From assembly GCA_015057325.1 (NCBI GenBank), contig SVEQ01000006.1:168992-232991 (forward strand): DNA of 64,000 nucleotides, given 5' to 3'. Below the pieces are notes generated by a model. The model searched no databases. It worked only from the letters and a program-made list of their open reading frames with translations, and was not told the origin of the DNA. This stretch comes from Lachnospiraceae bacterium (lineage in GTDB: Bacteria > Bacillota > Clostridia > Lachnospirales > Lachnospiraceae). Numbering within the stretch: the first letter of the stretch is position 1; every line of letters starts with the position of its first letter. The translations under genes were made by a program, and so were the position numbers. This document shows, in pieces, positions 1-6,142 of this stretch.

Positions 1-1
1 T

Positions 2-448
2 ACGCTTAACCCTCTTATAGAGGACGAGAATTTGGACATGCTATATAAGAAAGAAGAGACGTTAGGGTTTTACGTAAGTCCCACACATCCGCTTGCAAAG
101 AAAAAGAAAGTCGTTGAAGCAGATTTGAATGATGTGCCATTGTTGCTCACATCACATAATTGTAGTTTCAGACATATGCTACTTAATGATTTCGAAGATA
201 AACAGATAAAGTCAAATGTTATATTGGAAACGAGCAGTAAGGAGGTTCTTAAACAATTTGCAATGAACGGTCTCGGGGTAGCATTTATGCCTGATATGGC
301 AGCGGAGAAAGAATTGGAGAACAAAAGCCTTGTGCGACTTCCATGGAAGGGTGCAGACTTCCCTATATATTCGCAGGTGTTTGTCCATAAGGATAAATAT
401 GTTAATAAAGCAATAGAAGGAATGCTTAATCTAATTAGTGAAGATTGA
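2..448 (+). CDS. LysR-family transcriptional regulator, C-terminal part (cut by window edge)
   Basis: The reading frame is open from base 2 and has no credible start, so this is the 3' end of a gene that begins outside the window. The visible 148 residues look like the second half of a LysR substrate-binding domain: an LGFYVSPTHPLA strand-turn, a loop around LLLTSHNCSFR, and the conserved GLGVAFMPD segment before the C-terminal helix. LysR proteins are DNA-binding activators or repressors that sense a small effector; the helix-turn-helix lies off the window. The target cannot be deduced, although such regulators often act on a neighbouring gene. No terminator is visible before the dipeptidase gene 47 bp downstream. 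Confidence 0.8.
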   Translation, partial: TLNPLIEDENLDMLYKKEETLGFYVSPTHPLAKKKKVVEADLNDVPLLLTSHNCSFRHMLLNDFEDKQIKSNVILETSSKEVLKQFAMNGLGVAFMPDMAAEKELENKSLVRLPWKGADFPIYSQVFVHKDKYVNKAIEGMLNLISED

Positions 449-495
449 TAATTTAATATACATACCACGTTTTTGTATAGGAGGACTATGAAAAA

Positions 496-1959
496 ATGAG
501 ATTATTAGAAGGATTACAACCCGAAAAGGTGTTTTATTACTTTGAGGAGATAAGCAATATTCCAAGAGGTTCATATCATGAGAAAGCGATAAGTGATTAT
601 TTGGTCGAGTTTGCAAAAGCACATGGGATTACTTACTTTCAGGACGAATTGTATAATGTCGTGATGCAGGTGAGCGCAAGTAAAGGAAGAGAAAATGATG
701 AACCGGTTATCCTTCAAGGACATATGGATATGGTTTGCGAGGCGCGTCCGGGTGTTGATATTGATATGGAAAAAGAACCGCTTAAACTTTGTGTAGATGG
801 CGATTATGTATATGCTAAGGATACGACTCTTGGTGGTGATGACGGAATAGCGGTTGCTTATATGCTTGCGATTGCTGATGATGAGAATATTTCACATCCA
901 CCGCTTGAATATATAATAACCGTGTCTGAAGAAGTCGGCATGGAGGGCGCAAATGGAATAGACTTATCAATGTTAAAAGGGCATGCGATGTTAAATGTTG
1001 ACTCTGAAGACGAGGGAGTGTTCACAACAAGTTGTGCGGGTGGTGTTTCTGTGCATGTTACGCTTCCGCTTGATAGAGAGGATTTATCAGATGATGTGAG
1101 TTTGGTTGAGTTATCAGTGTCGGGCCTTGTTGGTGGGCATTCGGGTTGCGAGATTGATAAAGGCAGAGCAAATGCTAATAAGATACTTGGCAGGGCGTTG
1201 TATGAACTGTCTGAGAAGGTTGATTTTTGTATAGTAAAACTTTGGGGTGGAAAGAAGGATAATGCGATTCCTATACAGGCGAATGCAATTATAGGATTGT
1301 CGGAGGACAACGCTATTAAAACGCTAGAAGATTTTCTTGAAAAACTCAACCAGGAACTGAAAAAGGAATACCTTAAGGTAGATGAAAATATCACATTGTT
1401 TTCAAAAAGAATTGCTAATATTAAGAGTGATACTATGAGTAAAGCATTTACCGAATCTTCAAGAGACAAAATCATAACGTATCTAATGTGTGTGCCAAAC
1501 GGAATACAGAATATGAGTATGTCGGTTCCCGGACTTGTTGAAACTTCACTTAACCTTGGAATACTTGAAACAAAAGAGAATCATTTATTTGCGCAGCATT
1601 CGGTGAGAAGTAGTGTGAGTACGAGGAAGGAATATGTTGTCAAACAGCTTCAATCACTAGCAATCGCACTTGGTGGCAAGGTTGAATGCAAGGGCGATTA
1701 TCCTGCGTGGGAATATCGAGAGGACTCAAAGGTGCGTGACAGGGCAGTTTTACTTTGGAAGCAGATGTATGGCAAAGAACCTGTGGTTGAAGGAATTCAC
1801 GCAGGCCTGGAATGTGGATTGTTAGCAGCTAAGATTAAGAATCTAGATTGTATATCTATTGGTCCGGATATGAATGATATACACACCTATAATGAACGAT
1901 TGTCTATATCTTCCACAAAGAGAGTGTATGATTTTATCGTCGAGTTTTTGAATGTGTAA
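496..1959 (+). CDS. pepD: Xaa-His dipeptidase / aminoacyl-histidine dipeptidase (M20C)
   Basis: A 487-residue cytosolic zinc peptidase of the PepD family, which hydrolyses Xaa-His and other unblocked dipeptides during peptide use. Metal-site motifs are in order: GHMDMV with H76 and D78, TTLGGDDGIAV with D115, SEEVGMEG with E145/E146, NVDSED near 169, and a C-terminal DIHTYNERLSISS carrying the last His. Length is normal. The ATG at 496 is preceded by AGGAGG (479-484), 11 nt away, which is long. An ATG at 488 lies nearer the ribosome site but opens only a three-codon frame whose stop overlaps the chosen start (ATGA), so translational coupling is possible. There is a short gap to the regulator upstream. 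Confidence 0.93.
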   Translation: MRLLEGLQPEKVFYYFEEISNIPRGSYHEKAISDYLVEFAKAHGITYFQDELYNVVMQVSASKGRENDEPVILQGHMDMVCEARPGVDIDMEKEPLKLCVDGDYVYAKDTTLGGDDGIAVAYMLAIADDENISHPPLEYIITVSEEVGMEGANGIDLSMLKGHAMLNVDSEDEGVFTTSCAGGVSVHVTLPLDREDLSDDVSLVELSVSGLVGGHSGCEIDKGRANANKILGRALYELSEKVDFCIVKLWGGKKDNAIPIQANAIIGLSEDNAIKTLEDFLEKLNQELKKEYLKVDENITLFSKRIANIKSDTMSKAFTESSRDKIITYLMCVPNGIQNMSMSVPGLVETSLNLGILETKENHLFAQHSVRSSVSTRKEYVVKQLQSLAIALGGKVECKGDYPAWEYREDSKVRDRAVLLWKQMYGKEPVVEGIHAGLECGLLAAKIKNLDCISIGPDMNDIHTYNERLSISSTKRVYDFIVEFLNV

Positions 1960-1974
1960 GTGCTTAATTTTAGG

Positions 1975-2003
1975 TTGTGGGTTTACTAAAATAATGATAA
2001 AAT
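1975..2003 (+). promoter_or_regulatory. Candidate sigma-A promoter for the small membrane-protein pair
   Basis: TTGTGG at 1975-1980 and TAAAAT at 1998-2003 with a 17-bp spacer; a TG one base before the -10 makes it an extended -10. It sits 50 bp before the ATG at 2054. The -35 is a weak match, so the call rests mainly on the extended -10 and the spacing. Confidence 0.45.
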
Positions 2004-2053
2004 GAAACCTAGTTGAAATGAATTAAACGAGTACAAGATAGGAGGGTATCTAT

Positions 2054-2455
2054 ATGGCATGTTTTTTGGTACCAACAGGTGAAGCGATTGTCACAACAGT
2101 TTTGACAAAAGCTTTCAAATCAAAAGAGAAAGCGGAACTTGAAGCAACTAATGAAGAAATCAGCGAAAAGGTGTCTTCTAAGATTCCTTTCTCTAAGAAA
2201 CTATCATGGCTTAACAATATGCTTTGGGGTGGTTCGGCACTTCTTGCATTTGAGCATGTATGGCATGGAGAGGTTGTTCCTTGGTTTCCGTTTTTGACGG
2301 CTATGGAAAGTCCTGATGAGGCTTCAGCGATGCTTCACGAGATGTCGACGGTTGGTGTTTCGATGGCTGTGTTGGTTACAGCAGTATGGGGTATTATGGT
2401 GCTTGCTTCGGATATAATTATGAAAGGCGATGCAGTTAGCAAAATTAAACAATAA
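2054..2455 (+). CDS. Small membrane protein of unknown function, first of a pair
   Basis: A 133-residue protein that I do not recognise. It has a short hydrophobic start, a charged stretch (about 20-50) rich in Lys and Glu, and two hydrophobic spans near 56-66 and 98-120, so it is probably membrane-bound with two helices. A WHGEVVPWFPFLTAM segment lies between the helices. AGGAGGG sits 7 bp before the ATG. The next gene begins 12 bp after its stop and is also a small membrane protein, suggesting a two-subunit unit. A hairpin terminator follows the second gene, and the nickel-cofactor genes come next; whether the pair is a metal transporter accessory is pure speculation. Confidence 0.8.
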   Translation: MACFLVPTGEAIVTTVLTKAFKSKEKAELEATNEEISEKVSSKIPFSKKLSWLNNMLWGGSALLAFEHVWHGEVVPWFPFLTAMESPDEASAMLHEMSTVGVSMAVLVTAVWGIMVLASDIIMKGDAVSKIKQ

Positions 2456-2467
2456 AGGAGAGTAGCT

Positions 2468-2776
2468 ATGACATTATTAATTACAGTATTGGCAGCATGT
2501 GTTGCTACTATAGTATGGTATAAGATAACACCAAACAGTACAATGGGAATTGGCTTTTTGGTGCTTACGTATTGGGGCGCGTCACTTATGTGGTTGTGTG
2601 ATGCTATATTTGAATATAGGGAATTGGGTGCCGAATTTTTTACACCGAGTGTAGAAGATATGATAAATGATATTTTTCTTGGTTTTTCGGTTGTCGCACT
2701 TGGCCTTATCATATGGCTTGTAAGACTTATGATTAAAGATCCTGAAGGAAAACTTAAACAAAATTTGAGCAAATAG
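2468..2776 (+). CDS. Small membrane protein of unknown function, second of a pair
   Basis: A 102-residue protein with three hydrophobic spans at about 1-18, 26-45 and 66-88 and a lysine-rich tail (IKDPEGKLKQ), consistent with a three-helix inner-membrane protein. It has no Cys/His cluster or known motif. AAAGGAG precedes the ATG by 9 nt. It follows the 133-residue membrane protein by 12 bp and the two are almost certainly cotranscribed. I do not assign a function. A hairpin after the stop probably ends the unit before larB. Confidence 0.8.
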   Translation: MTLLITVLAACVATIVWYKITPNSTMGIGFLVLTYWGASLMWLCDAIFEYRELGAEFFTPSVEDMINDIFLGFSVVALGLIIWLVRLMIKDPEGKLKQNLSK

Positions 2777-2784
2777 ATTATAAG

Positions 2785-2814
2785 AACTGTCATGAGTTGT
2801 CATGGCAGTTTTTG
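2785..2814 (+). terminator. Rho-independent terminator after the small membrane-protein pair
   Basis: An 11-bp stem (2785-2795 with 2800-2810, one G-T wobble) with a 4-nt GTTG loop, followed by a short T tract. It separates the two membrane genes from larB. Confidence 0.6.
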
Positions 2815-2846
2815 TGCATGATACAGAAGGATGTTTGTGAGGGAAT

Positions 2847-3608
2847 ATGACTATAGAACAGATTTTGACTGCGGTTAAAAATGGTGAAATGACACCGGAT
2901 GATGCTGCTAATATGATTAAGAACGACATGCAGGTGCTTGGTTATAACGACATGGGTTATGCAAGGCTTGATAGTGACAGAAAAAGCAGAACAGGTTTTG
3001 CTGAAGTGGTGTTTTGCAGTGGTAAGAGCGATGAACAATTGCTTAACATTTATAGACAGATACTTGATAAAGAGGGAGAAGTGCTTGGAACAAGAGCGAC
3101 CAAGCAACAGTATGATTATCTTTGTCGAGAGTTTGAGGAGCTGTTTTTCGACGAACAGTCGGGCATATTAAAGATTGAAAAGAAAGATAAAGAGTTAATT
3201 GGCAACGTTGTTGTGTGCAGTGCAGGGACGGCTGACATACCTGTTGCGGAGGAGGCGGCGCAGACGGCAGAGTTTTTCGGAACAAAGGTTAATCGTATAT
3301 ATGATGTTGGTGTTTCCGGGATACATAGACTTTTGTCAAAGAGCGATGAATTACAATTGGCAAACTGCGTGATTGCTGTTGCAGGAATGGAAGGGGCATT
3401 ACCAAGTGTTATCGGTGGCCTGGTGAGAAATCCTGTTATTGCCGTGCCGACGTCAGTGGGATATGGTGCAAACTTTGAGGGGTTGTCCGCATTGCTTACC
3501 ATGATTAATTCATGTGCAAACGGAATTGCAGTAGTTAACATTAATAACGGATACGGTGCCGGTTACTTGGCGACTCAAATGAACAGATTGGCTTTGGGAA
3601 TTAAATAA
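2847..3608 (+). CDS. larB: Pyridinium-3,5-biscarboxylate mononucleotide synthase LarB
   Basis: A 253-residue LarB. The family carboxylates and hydrolyses nicotinic acid adenine dinucleotide, giving the precursor of the nickel-pincer nucleotide cofactor of lactate racemase. Residues 1-115 are the family-specific N-terminal part. From about 119 the AIR-carboxylase (PurE-like) fold is clear: VVVCSAGTADIPVAEEA, an AVAGMEGALPSVIGGLV loop, and the AVPTSVGYGANF segment with NNGYGAGY near the C terminus. GTTTGTGAGGG gives the ribosome site. larC begins 13 bp downstream, so the two form an operon. LarE (sulfur insertion) and LarA (racemase) are not in the window. Confidence 0.93.
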   Translation: MTIEQILTAVKNGEMTPDDAANMIKNDMQVLGYNDMGYARLDSDRKSRTGFAEVVFCSGKSDEQLLNIYRQILDKEGEVLGTRATKQQYDYLCREFEELFFDEQSGILKIEKKDKELIGNVVVCSAGTADIPVAEEAAQTAEFFGTKVNRIYDVGVSGIHRLLSKSDELQLANCVIAVAGMEGALPSVIGGLVRNPVIAVPTSVGYGANFEGLSALLTMINSCANGIAVVNINNGYGAGYLATQMNRLALGIK

Positions 3609-3621
3609 GGGAAGGTGTAAT

Positions 3622-4494
3622 ATGAATAAGACTTTGTATTTGGAATGTTATTCGGGAATAAGTGGAGATATGACAGTGGCGGCACTACTTGATCTTGGCG
3701 CTGATGAAAAGGTGCTGAGAGAGGTGCTTGACAGTTTGCCACTTGACGGATATCATGTGGAAATTAGTAGGGTATTAAAATCCGGAATAGATGCTTGTGA
3801 TTTTAATGTTGTGCTGGAAAATCAGGATAATCATGATCATGATATGGAATACCTTTACGGACATCTTCATGACCATACGCATGGACATGAGCATACACAT
3901 GAACATAATCATGAGCATGGACATGAGCATACGCACGAACATAATCATGAGCATGGGCACAATCACGCACATGGACACCATGAGCATCGTGGCATGAAAG
4001 AGATTACAGAGATCATCAATAAAGGTAAAATGACAGATGGCGCACGAGCATACGCGCTTCGCATATTTGATATACTTGCTCATGCAGAGTCAAAGGCACA
4101 TAATGTTCCTGTTGAGGAGGTTCATTTTCATGAAGTGGGTGCCGTTGATTCCATAGTGGATATAGTTGCTATTGCGGTATGCCTTGATAATCTTGATATA
4201 AAGGATTGCGTAGTTACCAATCTTACAGAAGGAAAGGGGACAGTAAGATGTCAGCATGGTATTCTTCCGGTTCCTGTTCCGGCTGTGTTAAACATTGTTT
4301 CGGATAATCATATTCCAATAGAAATTACAGATATTACGGGAGAACTTGTTACTCCGACGGGAGCAGCGGTCGTTGCAGCCATTGCAACCACACATGAACT
4401 TCCTAAAACATTTACCGTAGTAAAAACCGGACTTGGAGCCGGCAAACGCCGGTATGAGTGTGCCGGAATACTTCGGGCCATGATTATAGAGTAA
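3622..4494 (+). CDS. larC: LarC1-type nickel-insertion protein with His-rich insert, lacking the LarC2 domain
   Basis: A 290-residue protein of the LarC (DUF111) family. The N terminus LYLECYSGISGDM and the later VHFHEVGAVDSIVDIV and LTEGKGTVRCQHGILPVP segments are typical. Residues about 70-121 form a His-rich insert built on HEH and HTH repeats, likely a nickel store. The protein ends at GAGKRRYECAGILRAM, which is where LarC1 normally passes into LarC2. Full-length LarC is roughly 400 residues; in Lactobacillus the second domain is reached by programmed frameshifting. Here the next frame starts 13 bp later and encodes a PII-like protein, so LarC2 is absent. LarC inserts nickel into the pincer cofactor in a CTP-dependent step; whether LarC1 alone can do so is unknown. 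Confidence 0.9.
   Translation: MNKTLYLECYSGISGDMTVAALLDLGADEKVLREVLDSLPLDGYHVEISRVLKSGIDACDFNVVLENQDNHDHDMEYLYGHLHDHTHGHEHTHEHNHEHGHEHTHEHNHEHGHNHAHGHHEHRGMKEITEIINKGKMTDGARAYALRIFDILAHAESKAHNVPVEEVHFHEVGAVDSIVDIVAIAVCLDNLDIKDCVVTNLTEGKGTVRCQHGILPVPVPAVLNIVSDNHIPIEITDITGELVTPTGAAVVAAIATTHELPKTFTVVKTGLGAGKRRYECAGILRAMIIE
3886..3957 (+). repeat. Two 36-bp tandem repeats encoding His-rich units in larC
   Basis: Bases 3886-3921 and 3922-3957 are near-identical 36-mers (three differences) that each encode HEHTHEHNHEHG. Looser HxH codons continue on both sides (about 3826-3987). The near-identity suggests recent duplication or slippage in the metal-binding insert. Confidence 0.85.
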
Positions 4495-4507
4495 AGGAGA
4501 GAAAGAT

Positions 4508-4861
4508 ATGCATTTGCTTGTACTTATACTTACACACGGAAACGGAATAAATGAGCTTTTGCGCGAACTTGCAGAGCAGGGCATTTCCGGTTGTACGATA
4601 GTAAACACCACGGGAATGAAGAGCATTATTGAGAATTATGAAGATCTTCCTATGTTTGGTATGTTTCGTCATATTATGGAGGAAGAGGACAAGGAAGAAA
4701 ACAAGATGTTGTTATTTGTTCTTAAGGACGACGAGATAAGCAAGACAAAACGAACAATACATAACATTCTCGGTGATTTTAATTCGCCTAATACCGGAAT
4801 CATGTTCACACTTCCGATAGATTCAGCAGAAGGGATCGGTGGCAGTGATGCATTTAAATGA
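4508..4861 (+). CDS. PII-like signalling protein linked to a cation antiporter
   Basis: A 117-residue protein with a PII/ferredoxin-like pattern. It starts with a beta strand (LLVLILTHGNG), continues with a helix and a GISGCTIVNTTGM strand (compare G-x-TV-x-x-x-x-G in PII), then a charged loop (residues 50-65) where the PII T-loop lies, a second strand (KMLLFVLKD), and ends with NTGIMFTLPIDSAEGI, which resembles the GDGKIFVLPV strand of PII. PII-like proteins form trimers that bind nucleotides and gate neighbouring transporters. Its last bases overlap the start of the antiporter gene, which supports a regulator-transporter pair. Ligand unknown. It is not LarC2, despite its position after larC. 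Confidence 0.75.
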   Translation: MHLLVLILTHGNGINELLRELAEQGISGCTIVNTTGMKSIIENYEDLPMFGMFRHIMEEEDKEENKMLLFVLKDDEISKTKRTIHNILGDFNSPNTGIMFTLPIDSAEGIGGSDAFK

Positions 4862-6017
4862 TCTTATATACATCGCAATATTCTTAGCGGGAGCACTGAT
4901 TGCGGGAAAGATTGTTAAGCAAATGCACCTTCCCAATGTGACGGGATATCTTGTCATGGGAATACTTGTCGGTCCGCATGCGCTCAATATTATAAATGAA
5001 GATGTTATCGGACATTTTTCGATTGTGTCTGATATGGCGCTTGGCTTTATTGCGTTTTCAATTGGTGCTGAGTTTTCTATCAAGTATTTGAAGAAGGTAG
5101 GAAAATCTCCGGTAGTAATTGCGATACTGGAAGGCTGTTCGGCAACGCTACTGGTAGATATTACATTATTATTGTTGGGTTATGATACACCGCTTTCACT
5201 TGCACTGGGTGCAATTGCGTCTGCAACGGCGGCTGCATCTACGCTTATGATAGTTAAGCAGTACAAGGCAAAGGGTCCGGTTACTAACACACTTCTTCCT
5301 GTAGTTGCCATGGATGATGCGGTTGCCCTTATGAACTTTGGTATATCAATGGCAGTAATCAAGGTTATAAGTTCAGGTTCATTTTCTGCAAAAGCAATGC
5401 TGATGCCACTTGTTGAAATCTTCGGTGCTCTTATATTTGGTGCGATACTTGGTATCATTATGACGCAGCTTGTAAAATTGTATACCGGACGTGGTAATAG
5501 ACTTGCAATTACGGTGGGGATGACATTTTTATGCATAGGTGTTTGTAATATGACCGGCATGTCATCACTTCTTGCTTGTATGATGATGAGTGCTGTATTT
5601 GCCAACACATCAAGATATACAGATAAGATATTCGAACCGCTTGATCGTATGACACCGCCGTTTTACATGATGTTCTTTATACTTTCGGGGGCATCTTTGG
5701 ATATAACAATTATTCCGAAAATCGGACTTGTCGGTGCAGTATATGTAATTGTTCGTGTGCTCGGTAAGATGCTTGGTGCTTATTTGGGCGCAGCTATTTC
5801 CAAAGCTCCGCCGGTAGTTAAGAAATATCTTGGTCTTACACTTATTCCGCAGGAAGGAGTTGCAATCGGACTTGTTACGGTTGCCAAGGGTGCGCTTCCG
5901 CAATACGGAAACACAATTCAGACCGTAGTGCTTTGTGGAATTGTAATATATGAACTCCTAGGCCCGCTGATTACTAAAATAACGCTCAAAGCAGCTAAGG
6001 AGATTTCAACTACATAA
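4848..6017 (+). CDS. Monovalent cation:proton antiporter, CPA2 (Kef/NapA-like)
   Basis: About 389 residues, nearly all hydrophobic, with 11 to 12 predicted membrane helices. The LPNVTGYLVMGILVGP motif near the N terminus, GFIAFSIGAEFS, and the AMDDAVALMNFG helix with paired Asp residues are CPA2 signatures; the paired acidic residues bind the cation and proton. No TrkA/RCK nucleotide domain follows, so the separate PII-like protein that overlaps it could be the regulatory subunit. Start is uncertain: GTG at 4839, GTG at 4845 or ATG at 4848 are all possible, with AGAAGGG at 4828-4834. The gene overlaps its upstream neighbour by about 14 bp and ends at a strong terminator. Confidence 0.88.
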   Translation: MHLNDLIYIAIFLAGALIAGKIVKQMHLPNVTGYLVMGILVGPHALNIINEDVIGHFSIVSDMALGFIAFSIGAEFSIKYLKKVGKSPVVIAILEGCSATLLVDITLLLLGYDTPLSLALGAIASATAAASTLMIVKQYKAKGPVTNTLLPVVAMDDAVALMNFGISMAVIKVISSGSFSAKAMLMPLVEIFGALIFGAILGIIMTQLVKLYTGRGNRLAITVGMTFLCIGVCNMTGMSSLLACMMMSAVFANTSRYTDKIFEPLDRMTPPFYMMFFILSGASLDITIIPKIGLVGAVYVIVRVLGKMLGAYLGAAISKAPPVVKKYLGLTLIPQEGVAIGLVTVAKGALPQYGNTIQTVVLCGIVIYELLGPLITKITLKAAKEISTT

Positions 6018-6020
6018 TAT

Positions 6021-6062
6021 AAAGAAACGTACATAGGAAAATCTATGTACGTTTCTTTTTTG
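6021..6062 (+). terminator. Strong Rho-independent terminator after the antiporter
   Basis: A perfect 16-bp stem (6021-6036 with 6043-6058), loop GAAAAT, and a T tract overlapping the stem end. It is also near the 3' end of the converging beta-helix gene. Confidence 0.92.
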
Positions 6063-6142
6063 AGGGGGATATGAGAAAGTATGAAAATGAAAAACTTGTA
6101 ATTAAATTATATAAACCACCTGCCTAATTAGATTATGTATGC

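Noticed and set aside
858..1475. A minus-strand open frame of about 205 codons within pepD
   Set aside because: It is antisense to a well-conserved peptidase; composition is explained by the plus-strand codons.
3886..3957. A CRISPR-like direct repeat
   Set aside because: The repeats are in frame, adjacent without spacers, and code for a His-rich segment of LarC.
4508..4861. The frame after larC as the missing LarC2 domain
   Set aside because: It lacks the NIDDMTPE-type motif of LarC2 and instead has PII-like strands; it also overlaps the antiporter.
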